NCBI GenBank assembly: GCA_028820635.1
Contig: JAPPIG010000109.1
Location: 149,711 to 213,710, forward strand
Length of the DNA: 64,000 bases
DNA from: Candidatus Poribacteria bacterium
GTDB taxonomy: Bacteria; Poribacteria; WGA-4E; WGA-3G
Reading direction: 5' to 3'
Shown here: piece by piece, positions 39,055 to 49,387 of the stretch
Layout: each line of letters begins with the position of its first letter
Position numbering within the stretch: position 1 is the first letter of the stretch
The notes under the pieces: model-generated
What the model was told of the DNA's origin: nothing
Seen by the model: the letters and a program-made list of their open reading frames with translations, nothing else
Database searches by the model: none
Program-made: the position numbers and the translations under genes

Positions 39055-39070
39055 TACGGTAAAAAGACAA

Positions 39071-39412
39071 TTATCTGCTTGGGAAACCGATATTGACAGG
39101 AGCTGTATCGTGGCTTTCGCATGCCTGATCAGTTGGGACATCAGTTTCAGCATCGTTGGCTGCGACAATGCCCTCCTCAAGCAGATATGCTTCCACTTCA
39201 TCGCCGCTGACATCGGCAAGCATGATGTTGTCAATTTGGACGCACGGCTGATAAGGTTGCCGTGTTTTCTGCACCATTTCACGATAGTTGTCTTCGTTGT
39301 TGATGATGTCTCTGTCTTCATATTCCAAATTGTATTTGGCGAAAATGGCACGGACACCGTTGCTCCAGCCACAGACAGGTTTCATGTAAGCGATAATTTT
39401 GGGTTGATCCAT
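39071..39412 (-). CDS. Glutaredoxin-fold protein
   Basis: KIIAYMKPVCGWSNGVRAIFAKYNLEYEDRDI…QPCVQIDNIMLADVSGDEVEAYL; monothiol-like CGWS. Confidence 0.8.
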   Translation of the reverse strand: MDQPKIIAYMKPVCGWSNGVRAIFAKYNLEYEDRDIINNEDNYREMVQKTRQPYQPCVQIDNIMLADVSGDEVEAYLLEEGIVAANDAETDVPTDQACESHDTAPVNIGFPSR

Positions 39413-39509
39413 TGTAGTTACTCCTTTCTATTGTGGCAACGTCTTATGACGTGCTTCATATTTTAAATCGAGCTTACAAAGCCCTCCAACGATTATGAAA
39501 TAGACTGTA

Positions 39510-40871
39510 CTATGTTTCTAACTTGCGTGAGACAAATTCTTGTAGTTCTTCTCGTACCGATTCCATCGGCACGCGTTCCATGACAGGTTCAAAAAATCCG
39601 TCAACAATCAGTTTTTCTGCTTGTGCGTAAGTTAAACCACGACTCATCAAATAGAAAACTTGATCGGTATCAATCTTTCCTGCGGTTGCACCGTGTGTGC
39701 AACGGACTTCATGTGCCTGAATTTCTAATCCGGGCAACGTATCTGCATGCGCGCGTTCGCTGAGCAACAGATTGTCATTTTTCTGATACGCATCGGTATA
39801 GTTCGCCGCAGGGTAAACATATATGTTCCCACCCCAAGCCGTCTGCGATCTATCCTTCAGGACAGTCCTGTATAGCAGATCACTTGAGGTATGCGGTGAA
39901 ACGTGTTCTTGTGCGGTGCTAACATCTAAATGTTGACGCGCATCGGTGAAAGCCAAACCTAACATTTGCGCGTTCGCTCCGTTCCCTTCTAACACAATCG
40001 CTTGGTTTAGTTTGTTCAACCTACCACCAAAAGTGGCTGTGACCCAGCAGAGGTGCGCGTCTTTACTGACCACGGCTCGGTGTGAAGCGAAATTCCAGAC
40101 CTGCCGATTCCAGTTTTGAACTTGCACATAAGTCACATTCGCATTCTGACCAGCGAAAATCTCTACTGCACCACTATGTAGACCGCCTGCCTCTTGGTTC
40201 ATAGATGAGTTGTCTTCCAAAATCACGACTTCGCTGTTCTCTTCAGCGATGACAAGTATATGTGACAAGTCAGCGTGTTGTTCTTCGGCAAGTCTAATAT
40301 AAACCCGCAACGGCACTCCAACTCTGACACCTTTTGGAACATATAAGACATAACCACCTTGCCAGAATGCGCCATGCAGTGCGTCAAACTTGTTACGAGT
40401 GGCGATATTCCCACTTTTTAACGTTGTTTCTAACGTGACTGCCTTTGTCATAAAGTAGTCACGGAGCAGTTCGTCGCGTTCCTTTAGTGCCGTGTTGAGG
40501 TCAGCAAAATAGACATCCTGTTTTTCTAATTCAGCAGACAAGGATGTGTGTTGATGTTGTCCATCTAACTGAAGAATGACACCCGCAGCATCTTCAGAAT
40601 CTTTAGGCACTTCAACCGATGTGTCACCATTCAGTCCGATAGCGGGATGATAATTCTCCACTGCAAAGCCACGGAGATGTCGCCGAGTTCGCCGCCAGTA
40701 ATCCTGTGTCCGCATATCAACGGTGCGCCGCCATATATCGTCTTCGGTTGTATGTGGCATCGGCAACGATTCATAGAGTGCGTACGCCTCTAACCGTCTC
40801 TCACGCATCCACTGCGGCTCATCTTGCGCTATTTTCTCAACAAAATCTTTTGAAAAATCACCTTTTTGCAA
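39510..40871 (-). CDS. sufD: Fe-S cluster assembly protein SufD
   Basis: SufB/D core: [60 protein letters not shown]. Confidence 0.95.
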   Translation of the reverse strand: MQKGDFSKDFVEKIAQDEPQWMRERRLEAYALYESLPMPHTTEDDIWRRTVDMRTQDYWRRTRRHLRGFAVENYHPAIGLNGDTSVEVPKDSEDAAGVILQLDGQHQHTSLSAELEKQDVYFADLNTALKERDELLRDYFMTKAVTLETTLKSGNIATRNKFDALHGAFWQGGYVLYVPKGVRVGVPLRVYIRLAEEQHADLSHILVIAEENSEVVILEDNSSMNQEAGGLHSGAVEIFAGQNANVTYVQVQNWNRQVWNFASHRAVVSKDAHLCWVTATFGGRLNKLNQAIVLEGNGANAQMLGLAFTDARQHLDVSTAQEHVSPHTSSDLLYRTVLKDRSQTAWGGNIYVYPAANYTDAYQKNDNLLLSERAHADTLPGLEIQAHEVRCTHGATAGKIDTDQVFYLMSRGLTYAQAEKLIVDGFFEPVMERVPMESVREELQEFVSRKLET

Positions 40872-41007
40872 TTTCTTGTCCTTTATTCGTTTTCAGTTAA
40901 GAAGTATCGGCATAACAATTTACTACTTCTTGGGCTACTCCAAGTTTGGGCAGATTGTTACAAAGTGTCTCTTAGCCGACGACTGACAACTGACAACCGA
41001 TAGCCAC

Positions 41008-42426
41008 TTAACCGACTGAACCTTCCATCTGAAGTTGAATGAGACGGTTCATCTCAACAGCATATTCCATCGGAAGTTCCTTGACAAGCGGTTCAATGAA
41101 TCCGTTGACAATCATGGTAGATGCTTCCTCTTCCGAAAGTCCACGACTCATCAGGTAGAAAAGCTGCTCTTCACCGATTTTGCTAACACGTGCTTCGTGC
41201 TCAATGTTGGTATCGTTTTCATTGATCTCAATGACAGGATAGGTATCTGAACGTGAATCTCTGTCAAGAATGAGGGCATCACAAACGACGTGCGACTTAC
41301 AACCCTTTGCGCCTTTTGCGACATCAACCCAACCACGATAGCTGGAACGTCCACCATCTTTACTGATGGACTTTGACGTAATCTGCGATGTGGTGTGTGG
41401 CGCGCAATGGTAGACTTTCGCACCCGCATCCTGATGTTGCCCTTTGCTTGCGAACGCAATGGAGAGAATTTCACCCCGCGCACCGGGTTCCATCATGTAG
41501 ACACTCGGATACTTCATCGTCAACTTACTACCGAGATTGCCATCAACCCATTCCATCTGCGCATCTTGGTAAGCCATCGCACGTTTAGTGACGAGGTTGT
41601 ATACATTCCCCGCCCAGTTCTGGATTGTGGTATAACGCACCCGCGAACCTTTCATACAGACAATTTCAACAACCGCACTATGCAAGGATTCACTGCTAAA
41701 CGTTGGTGCGGTGCAGCCTTCAACATAATGCACCTGTGAACCTTCGTCAGCGATGATAAGTGTGCGTTCAAACTGCCCCATGTTTTCGCTGTTGATGCGG
41801 AAATAGGCTTGCAGTGGGTATTCAACCTTTACGCCGGGAGGCACATAAACGAAACTACCACCACTCCAGACAGCACTGTTCAGCGCGGCGAATTGATTAT
41901 CCGCAGAAGGAATGATAGTCCCGAAGTATTTCTTCACAAGGTCGGGATATTCTTTGACTGCGGTATCAGTATCAAGGAAAACGACCCCGATTTTATCCAA
42001 TTCCTCAACGATATTGTGGTAAACCACTTCGGAATCGTATTGTGCGCCGACACCTGCGAGGAACTTCCGTTCCGCTTCCGGTATACCGAGTCGGTCAAAG
42101 GTTTTCTTGATGTCTTCTGGCACATCGTCCCAACTTCGTTCACTTCGGTCAGAGGCTTTGACATAATAGTAAATATCGTCAAAATCAAGTTGGGAAAGAT
42201 CGCCACCCCACTTTGTCATCGGCTTCTGCTTAAAGATTTCATAGGCTTTAAGCCTATACTCGCGCATCCAATCCGGTTCCTCTTTGATGTCGCACATCTG
42301 ATTGATGACCTCTTCGTCCAACCCTTTTCGGGATTTGAACGTTGGCTTCACATCATCGTGGAACCCGTATTGATAGTCTTTACTAATTCCGATTTCGTCA
42401 ACTTCTCTCGTTTCAGGGGTTGCCAT
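41008..42426 (-). CDS. sufB: Fe-S cluster assembly protein SufB
   Basis: [64 protein letters not shown]. Confidence 0.97.
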   Translation of the reverse strand: MATPETREVDEIGISKDYQYGFHDDVKPTFKSRKGLDEEVINQMCDIKEEPDWMREYRLKAYEIFKQKPMTKWGGDLSQLDFDDIYYYVKASDRSERSWDDVPEDIKKTFDRLGIPEAERKFLAGVGAQYDSEVVYHNIVEELDKIGVVFLDTDTAVKEYPDLVKKYFGTIIPSADNQFAALNSAVWSGGSFVYVPPGVKVEYPLQAYFRINSENMGQFERTLIIADEGSQVHYVEGCTAPTFSSESLHSAVVEIVCMKGSRVRYTTIQNWAGNVYNLVTKRAMAYQDAQMEWVDGNLGSKLTMKYPSVYMMEPGARGEILSIAFASKGQHQDAGAKVYHCAPHTTSQITSKSISKDGGRSSYRGWVDVAKGAKGCKSHVVCDALILDRDSRSDTYPVIEINENDTNIEHEARVSKIGEEQLFYLMSRGLSEEEASTMIVNGFIEPLVKELPMEYAVEMNRLIQLQMEGSVG

Positions 42427-42441
42427 TTTGTATTCCTCCTC

Positions 42442-43245
42442 TTAAATTGTATTTTCTTGAACAGTTTCAGCAATGCCGTATTTTTCCCGCATTGGATCGT
42501 AGCCTTCTGCTTCTAACACCTGTGTAAGTTCCCATCCACCGGATTCAACGATCCTACCATCAAGCAATATATGCACAAACTGCGGACGGATGTAGTCCAA
42601 CAATCGAGGATAGTGTGTGATAATCAGGACACCGAGTTCAGGTCCAACCAAGCTGCTGACACTTTCACCGACAATGCGCACAGCATCAATATCAAGTCCA
42701 GAATCTGTTTCGTCAAGGATAGCGATTTTTGGTTCAAGCATTGCAAGTTGCAGGATTTCCGCACGTTTCATTTCGCCGCCAGAGAATCCATCGTTGAGAT
42801 AACGTCTTGCGAAGGAATCGTCCACGCCGAGTTGTGTCATTTTTGCACGTAGTTCTTTACGGAATTCCCGCATCGGTATCAGTTCGTTGTTTTCGGAACC
42901 GTTTGTTTCTGCAGAACGGACAGCACTGGCAGCAATCCGTAGGAAGTTCGCTAAACTTACGCCTGGGATAGCAGTTGGATATTGAAAAGCGAGGAAAAGT
43001 CCTAATTTTGCGCGTTCATTCGGTTCCAATTCCAGCACATCAATGCCGTTAAAGATCACCTCACCAGAATCAACTTCATAGAACGGGTGTCCCATCAACC
43101 CTTTGGCAAGTGTGCTTTTACCGGACCCGTTTGGTCCCATAAGGGCATGCACCTCGCCCTGTTTGACGGTTAAATTTAATCCTTTGATAATCGGATTTCC
43201 TTGCACACTGACATGTAAATCTTGAATTATTAGGTCGTTGCACAT
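42442..43245 (-). CDS. sufC: Fe-S cluster assembly ATPase SufC
   Basis: Walker A GPNGSGKSTLAKGLMGHP, GFSGGEMKRAEILQLAMLEPKIAILDETDSGLDIDA. Confidence 0.97.
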   Translation of the reverse strand: MCNDLIIQDLHVSVQGNPIIKGLNLTVKQGEVHALMGPNGSGKSTLAKGLMGHPFYEVDSGEVIFNGIDVLELEPNERAKLGLFLAFQYPTAIPGVSLANFLRIAASAVRSAETNGSENNELIPMREFRKELRAKMTQLGVDDSFARRYLNDGFSGGEMKRAEILQLAMLEPKIAILDETDSGLDIDAVRIVGESVSSLVGPELGVLIITHYPRLLDYIRPQFVHILLDGRIVESGGWELTQVLEAEGYDPMREKYGIAETVQENTI

Positions 43246-43377
43246 CTCTTGGTTTCGGACTCCTTATTTATATAAATTTAGAATATTTAGTGCTTGCTAT
43301 TGATTTTTCATCTGTTTTAATTTTTGTTTTGCGTTGCCATTGTGAACGCATTTTGCATCACTATAGTTGTTAATCGA

Positions 43378-43749
43378 TCAATTTTCCACTACATGTGCCG
43401 ATGTGTTTTGTGTCTCTAACGCATCGGTATAGGTCCCATGATTACGGTTTTCAAGGTTTATCGGTTGGATTGAGAGTTGATATCCAAGTGCCTCAAGAAC
43501 AATTCCGACTGCATCAATCAAAGGGACATCCTCACTGGTAATCATTTTTGAAAGAACTTGCGGGTCCATATCTACCTGCTTTGCTAATGCAAAAACACCA
43601 CCTTGCGCTTCAACGACAGTTTGGAGTGATCTTTGAACTGCAGCAGGATTCTTGTAGATTTGGTAGTCTTCAAGGATTGCTTGTAGATAGGCAATTGCAC
43701 TTTTCTGGTCAGCAATCTGTTCAATAAGACATTCGCGCCATGTTCTCAT
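43378..43749 (-). CDS. HigA-2-type addiction-module antidote-like HTH protein (orphan)
   Basis: SLQTVVEAQGGVFALAKQVDMDPQVLSKMITSED…VGIVLEALGYQLSI HTH pattern. Confidence 0.65.
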   Translation of the reverse strand: MRTWRECLIEQIADQKSAIAYLQAILEDYQIYKNPAAVQRSLQTVVEAQGGVFALAKQVDMDPQVLSKMITSEDVPLIDAVGIVLEALGYQLSIQPINLENRNHGTYTDALETQNTSAHVVEN

Positions 43750-43999
43750 AGATGTTCTCTCTTATATTCCAGCCAATAGGTTTATAAGTTGGATTAAACA
43801 TCGTGAAACCTATTAGAGTCAATTTAGCATGTCAATTAACAGGAGTTTCTGTATAGATAGGAAATTGTTTTTATCTATTTTTTGTGTTCTAAACCCCTTA
43901 AACAAGGAAAACAGAGAAACCTGTGAATTCATGAAAGTAGACTTAATACCGAACCCACGTTATTGTTTAGCAAGTTGTCTTCTCTCCTCTTTGAGATGA

Positions 44000-45616
44000 C
44001 TATTGAGAATGAAATTCTATTTCTTCCAATTCTTCGTGGATTATATCTTGTATTTCTACCATCTCATCAGGTTCAAATTGAGAATAATGTTCCATTTCTT
44101 CCAACTCGTCCAATTGGTCGTACTCCTCGTAGTACCCGTAAGATGGATAAAACCCATATAATTCTTCTGCTTCTTCCCACTTCAATTCATTCAAATATCC
44201 TTCATACAATTCTTCCTCGTATGAAGGAGAAGAATCAGGTTCTGTTTCTATTGGTTCCAAATATGCGGACTCTGGCCCCAAAGATATCTCCATTAATTTT
44301 CTGTGTCCCTCATCCGAATTCCAGTATTCCGCCTCGTCTGCAGCACGCTTGGCCTCTGTCTCATCATACGATTCCTCTGCCATTAAGTACTCGCTTGTTG
44401 ACAATGCTATCTCCAAACTTTCCCAAATAAGACTGTAGTTTTCCGCTGAATTCAACGGAAAACAATGATAAAGTTCTAATGCCTGGGAGTGTTTGCCTTC
44501 CAAAAATAAACCTATAGTAACGACTACCTGCCAAGGCCATTCGCGAATTTGTGCTAGAATATCGCTTGAGTATCGTAGAGTGTCAAACACTTTTAACTCT
44601 TCTGAGGACTCAGAATAATCAATACTGTCTGAAAGCTGAAACAGATTCTCAATACTAGATTTTAATTTCCCAGATTCTAATGAAGTCTTCACTTTTAGAT
44701 AGTACGATTCTGCTAAAGAATTTAAAAAGTTATAGTAGGAATCTTCCTCTAACCATTTCTCTTCAATAACTTCTAAAAGGTCTTGGGTTGGTTGATACGT
44801 TGAATCAATTCGTAAGGCTTCTTGAACTATTTTTGTTGCCACAGTTAGAAAAATACCCCAGTCAGGTATCCTCATAAGTATATGAGGATACTGATATCGG
44901 GTTTCTATTACTAATGTGGGTATGATATATCCTAAACCCCATCTTACATCCACCAAGAATAAGGCTTCAATTAAATTATCTATTCCATTTTCCCGCATAC
45001 ATTTTACATGGGCATGCTTTAATTCACTTCTTTCTTGTTTACCCAAGTACCAATCGTGATCAATGCCAATAGAATCTAAAAAATCGTACTGTGCTTCTTT
45101 TTCTACCCGTTTTTTTATATCTGCTAATAGGTTTTGAGCTTGTTGATGTGTTGGATTAATTTGTAAAGCTTCCGAAACCAATTTCGATGCCATCACTAAG
45201 GGTGTTATGCGTTTTGAAATATATGTGATTGCATCAACTTCCTCTGTTTCGCTTTCTTCTTCATCTAGTTGTCTAAGATATACGCGACCGAGTTCACAAT
45301 ATGTTTCTATGAAAGTTGGATCAATTGCGATAGCACATTGGAATGATCGAATTGCATCGTTAAATTGGTTTTCTTTTAGACAAGTGAGTCCAAAAATTAA
45401 GTATTCTTGTTTTATAGTTTCTAAAAGCACATGAGCGGGATGATAGTTTGAATTAATTTCTAATGCTTTCATTGCTGCTTTTATTGCGAATTCAAGTTCA
45501 CCTATTTTCAGATATCCGACAGCACTATTGAAGTAAGCTTCAACCAATTTTATGTCAATCTCAGCGAAATCATCTTGAGTTTTTTGTAAATGTCCTATAT
45601 CTTTTTTCTTTTCCAT
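44000..45616 (-). CDS. TPR protein with long acidic/Tyr-rich C-terminal tail
   Basis: TPR motifs (YFNSAVGYLKIGELEFAIKAAMKALEINSNYHPA); tail EEAEELYGFYPSYGYYEEYDQLDELEEME…. Confidence 0.8.
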   Translation of the reverse strand: MEKKKDIGHLQKTQDDFAEIDIKLVEAYFNSAVGYLKIGELEFAIKAAMKALEINSNYHPAHVLLETIKQEYLIFGLTCLKENQFNDAIRSFQCAIAIDPTFIETYCELGRVYLRQLDEEESETEEVDAITYISKRITPLVMASKLVSEALQINPTHQQAQNLLADIKKRVEKEAQYDFLDSIGIDHDWYLGKQERSELKHAHVKCMRENGIDNLIEALFLVDVRWGLGYIIPTLVIETRYQYPHILMRIPDWGIFLTVATKIVQEALRIDSTYQPTQDLLEVIEEKWLEEDSYYNFLNSLAESYYLKVKTSLESGKLKSSIENLFQLSDSIDYSESSEELKVFDTLRYSSDILAQIREWPWQVVVTIGLFLEGKHSQALELYHCFPLNSAENYSLIWESLEIALSTSEYLMAEESYDETEAKRAADEAEYWNSDEGHRKLMEISLGPESAYLEPIETEPDSSPSYEEELYEGYLNELKWEEAEELYGFYPSYGYYEEYDQLDELEEMEHYSQFEPDEMVEIQDIIHEELEEIEFHSQ

Positions 45617-45643
45617 GACAATCCTTTGAATTTCCTTAGGTGT

Positions 45644-46660
45644 TTATCCCCCAATCCTTGACATATTCCGCTCAGGTTTGACAAAATCCGCAGCATTAAT
45701 TTTATGTCCCGCCTCTTTTTTCGCCACTGCATCAATTATTAAGTTTTCAATCGTTTCATCGTCTGCACCTTCGCGTAGTGGCGTGAGTAAATCAGTTTCA
45801 GTTAGCGAGAAAAGGCACGTTCGGAACTTCCCATCAGCAGTAAGACGGATACGGTTGCAGCTTTCACAGAACGGTTCGCTTACCGAAGGTATAACACCAA
45901 GCTCAGTACCGTTATCTGCAAAACGGAAACGTTGTGCCGTATCGCTCTTGGCATCGCCATTCAGCGTCATTCTTTCCAATGGATAGACGCTGCTAATTTT
46001 ATCTATAATTTCTTTGCCGGGGATGAACATGTTACGTCCCCAAATATCATCGGCATCAAGCGGCATAAACTCTATGAACCGCAGCTGATAACTGTTTTGA
46101 CGGGCGAAGGTGGCTAAATCCACGATTTCATCGTCGGTAAACCCGCGCATTGCAACGGCGTTGACTTTAATCGGATTGAACCCGCAGTCGTGTGCTGCTT
46201 TGAGTCCTTCAATTACACGCGAGAGGACTTTGCGTCGCGTCATCTGCTCAAACTTCTCTTCGTTGAGCGTATCCAAACTGACATTGATACGTCTTAATCC
46301 AGCATCGTAGAGTGCCTGCGCTTGGGTAATCAGTCCAATGCCGTTAGTCGTCAAACTGATGTCTTTCAACGCATCTATCTGCCCAAGTTGTTCAATGAGG
46401 TGCGGCACACCGGGACGGACGAGCGGTTCGCCTCCCGTGATCCGAATCTTGTTAACCCCTAACCCGACAAAGATACGTGTGAAATGCAGAATCTCATTAT
46501 AAGTCATCAGCGCTGAATCTGGCATAAATACCATGTCTTCAGGCATACAGTAGATGCACCGAAAGTTACACACATCTGTAACGGAGATTCTGAGGTTTGT
46601 ATGGACACGTCCAAAACTGTCAAGCAGTTGCTTTTTCATCGTTAAATAAACCGACTTCAT
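45644..46660 (-). CDS. moaA: GTP 3',8-cyclase MoaA (radical SAM)
   Basis: DVCNFRCIYCMPED CxxxCxxC, GGEPLVRPGV, SEPFCESCNRIRLTADGKFRTCLFS. Confidence 0.97.
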   Translation of the reverse strand: MKSVYLTMKKQLLDSFGRVHTNLRISVTDVCNFRCIYCMPEDMVFMPDSALMTYNEILHFTRIFVGLGVNKIRITGGEPLVRPGVPHLIEQLGQIDALKDISLTTNGIGLITQAQALYDAGLRRINVSLDTLNEEKFEQMTRRKVLSRVIEGLKAAHDCGFNPIKVNAVAMRGFTDDEIVDLATFARQNSYQLRFIEFMPLDADDIWGRNMFIPGKEIIDKISSVYPLERMTLNGDAKSDTAQRFRFADNGTELGVIPSVSEPFCESCNRIRLTADGKFRTCLFSLTETDLLTPLREGADDETIENLIIDAVAKKEAGHKINAADFVKPERNMSRIGG

Positions 46661-46841
46661 TTTTTAATAGTATAGCATGTTGTTATCTGGTTTGCAAGTA
46701 TTTTTTATAGTAAATACTATAAAAAAGATTTTGGGCGATTTTGCCGATTGTGTTGTCTAAACATTAGTTATTTTTCAATTGACACGAATAGGGATTTATG
46801 TATAATTGTCTCATATCTTTAAAAAATTAGGAAGAAAAATC

Positions 46842-47210
46842 ATGGATGAAAAAGTATTCCACGCAGGTGGTGTTGAATTCCACGTGGACAACCGTAATTT
46901 CGGTGAAGATGGTGGTCCCTCCGTGCGTGTTTTCGGAAAAGCGGATGGCGAAAATGTGCAACTGCTACGTTTTGACTGCTTCCGTAAAAACCCGCACTAT
47001 CATTACGACCCTTCTGGGAAAAACGACCATCGAAATCTTGATAAAGCAGAAGTGCCGGATTCGGTTGCGTGGACAATTGAGCAACTCAGGCAAAATCTCG
47101 CTGAAATGATACAGACCGCAGGTTATGCAAGCATCGCTGAACAGGTTGACCAAGCAGCTGTGGTGCAAATACTACCTAAAATAGAATCTCTTATGCGAGG
47201 AGAAAGTTAA
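46842..47210 (+). CDS. Conserved hypothetical protein
   Basis: ATG at 46842 preceded by AGGAAG; intact ORF MDEKVFHAGGVEFHVDNRNFGEDGG…. Confidence 0.7.
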   Translation: MDEKVFHAGGVEFHVDNRNFGEDGGPSVRVFGKADGENVQLLRFDCFRKNPHYHYDPSGKNDHRNLDKAEVPDSVAWTIEQLRQNLAEMIQTAGYASIAEQVDQAAVVQILPKIESLMRGES

Positions 47211-47256
47211 TCATATAAGGCGTGCCTATAAGCAAGCGCGCAAAGGAGGATTTTAC

Positions 47257-47922
47257 GTGAACAGAGTGATTTTTGTAAATGTAGTCTTAATGACAATGCT
47301 AATAGGGTTTAGTGCTTTTGCAGGCACCCCACAAGAATTAGGAAAATGGGAAAAAGGCGAACTACTGCTTGAAAACCATAGTTTTGAAGATGATTTAGCC
47401 GCCTGGGAATTAGAGGATGGCCAGTGTTGTGATCGGGGTGGAGAGTATCAGATGGAAATTGACAAGAAAAATCCACAGCACGGGGACAAATGCCTCAAAG
47501 TCATCGGTATCAAAGCAACCGGCACAAATTGGCACGCTAAGGTTAAGCAACTAAATGTCTCAATGGAAAAAGGTGAAACATACACTGTTATCTTCTGGGC
47601 ACGTTCTGAAAAACCACGTCAGGTGAGTTTAAATATTCAAGAGCAACAGGACCCGTGGACATTCTGGCAAGGTGGTGATATCAACCTTACAGGTCCGGAG
47701 TGGGAAGAATACTTTGTCACCTTCACAGCAAAAGAAACTGTTGCCAGAAACATGTGGGTAGGTTTATCTGTTGCGCAATCGGATGTTGATTTCTGGCTGG
47801 ATAACTTCCGTTATTTTGAAGGTGAACCTGAAGACGATTTGTCTCGCGATGAACCGTTCCCCGTTGATGCGAAAGAAAAATTGACGACGCAATGGGCATC
47901 TGTTAAGACAGAACGTTTCTAA
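47257..47922 (+). CDS. Secreted protein with CBM4/9-like (galactose-binding) domain
   Basis: Signal peptide; LLLENHSFEDDLAAWELED…KGETYTVIFWARSEKPRQVSLNIQE; tail DAKEKLTTQWASVKTERF. Confidence 0.82.
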   Translation: MNRVIFVNVVLMTMLIGFSAFAGTPQELGKWEKGELLLENHSFEDDLAAWELEDGQCCDRGGEYQMEIDKKNPQHGDKCLKVIGIKATGTNWHAKVKQLNVSMEKGETYTVIFWARSEKPRQVSLNIQEQQDPWTFWQGGDINLTGPEWEEYFVTFTAKETVARNMWVGLSVAQSDVDFWLDNFRYFEGEPEDDLSRDEPFPVDAKEKLTTQWASVKTERF

Positions 47923-47984
47923 CTATCCTCGTTTTATAAGGCGCGGTCTCCCGACCGTGCCGCATTCCCAAGCATTTTTAAGTA

Positions 47985-48623
47985 TCATTCTATAATCACT
48001 TTTCTAAACGTTAACGAGACACGCCTCTCCCTTTCATGTTTTTCACCTTCCCACGGATCTGATTTTCTTGCGGCAATACCATGCAACCACTTATATCTTG
48101 CTTCACCACTTAGAACAACAAGACTCCTTGGTGCCAACCATGCCGGAATCTTTTGTGTTTTATCATCTTTGTTTGTGAAATCCATTACACAACCCGAACC
48201 TAAACTCAGAGAAGCAATCGTATCTCTAAAACATGGCTCACAATCAATGTGTCCTGCTATGCCTTGTCCTGGCTCGTATTCATTGACAATCACCTGATCC
48301 GCTACTTCTGGCATGTGTCCATCTTCGTGTAATTTTTTACTTAACCTCTCCAACCACTCTGGCAAATCACCAATACGCATATCACGGTTCACTTTCCGAG
48401 CTTTGTAATCATATTTAAAACCGTAATGCTGAACTCTCCGCTTTAAGTCATCAAGCCAAGGTTGTTTGTCGATCTAATCTAACAACCAATCATGTTGAAC
48501 CTCATTGATATATTCTGGTATATATTTTAATCCATGGATTACATTAATTGTAAACTCTTCTTTAAATTTAGGTTGTGGTTGAGAACTTTGCTGATCAAGG
48601 TCAAACAGGGATAACTGTTGCAT
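47985..48623 (-). pseudogene. AlkB-like 2OG-Fe(II) oxygenase paralog interrupted by an amber codon
   Basis: MQQLSLFDLDQQSSQPQPKFKEEF…VQHDWLLD*IDKQPW… in one 213-codon frame; the paralog has HDWLLDQIDKQEW; downstream HID…R core intact. Confidence 0.8.
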
Positions 48624-48706
48624 GGTTAGTACTCCATTGGATCAATTTACTCGTAGTAAGTATATCACAATAGACCTTACAATATCCGCCTCGTCAAGAA
48701 AATTAG

Positions 48707-49357
48707 TCATCCTTTATATTCTATGATCGCCCGTCTAAACGTTAATGATATTCTTCGCTGCCGTGGAAACTTACGTCCATCCCACACATCCGATTTTCTG
48801 GCGGGAATACCGTGCAGCCATGTATATCTCGCTGCCTCCCGCAATACAGCAACACTTCGCCGCGCAAGCCAAACAGGAACCTTTTTCGTTTTGTTGTATC
48901 GGCTGGTAAATTCCATAATACAACTTGATCCCAAACTCAGATTGACAATCGTATCCTTAAACCATGGTTCTTTATCAATATGTCCTCCAATGCCTTGCCC
49001 GGGTTCATATTCATTGATAAGCACCTGATTTGGCACCTCCGGTATGTGTCCATCTTTATGTAATTTGTTCGCAAGTCTATTTAGCCATTCCGGTAAATCG
49101 CTCATCTGCATACCATCTTTCAACTTTCCCGTTTCGTAGTTAAACTTAGGTCCGTAATGTTGATAGCGACGCTTGGAAAAGTAGTGCCATTCTTGTTTGT
49201 CAATCTGATCTAACAACCAATCATGTTGGAACTCAGTGATATAGTCCGGTATATACCGTAACCCACGTATCTTATCGACAGCTTCTTCATTTTTTGGCGG
49301 CGGCTGGGGTTGAGAAAATTGCTCTTCTGATAAGGGGAATAAGGTAATTTGTTCCAT
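48707..49357 (-). CDS. AlkB-like 2OG-Fe(II) oxygenase
   Basis: INEYEPGQGIGGHIDKEPWF, ARYTWLHGIPARKSD, RRISLTFR. Confidence 0.93.
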   Translation of the reverse strand: MEQITLFPLSEEQFSQPQPPPKNEEAVDKIRGLRYIPDYITEFQHDWLLDQIDKQEWHYFSKRRYQHYGPKFNYETGKLKDGMQMSDLPEWLNRLANKLHKDGHIPEVPNQVLINEYEPGQGIGGHIDKEPWFKDTIVNLSLGSSCIMEFTSRYNKTKKVPVWLARRSVAVLREAARYTWLHGIPARKSDVWDGRKFPRQRRISLTFRRAIIEYKG

Positions 49358-49387
49358 TGTCGGTACTATTAAATCAATTACTATGGA

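Noticed and set aside
14214-48479. Amber (UAG) suppression system, because two CAG-like positions are TAG (48476 region and 14214)
   Set aside because: One lies in a clearly decayed transposase; nonsense mutation is simpler for both, and TAG is used as a normal stop (e.g. mazE at 34206).
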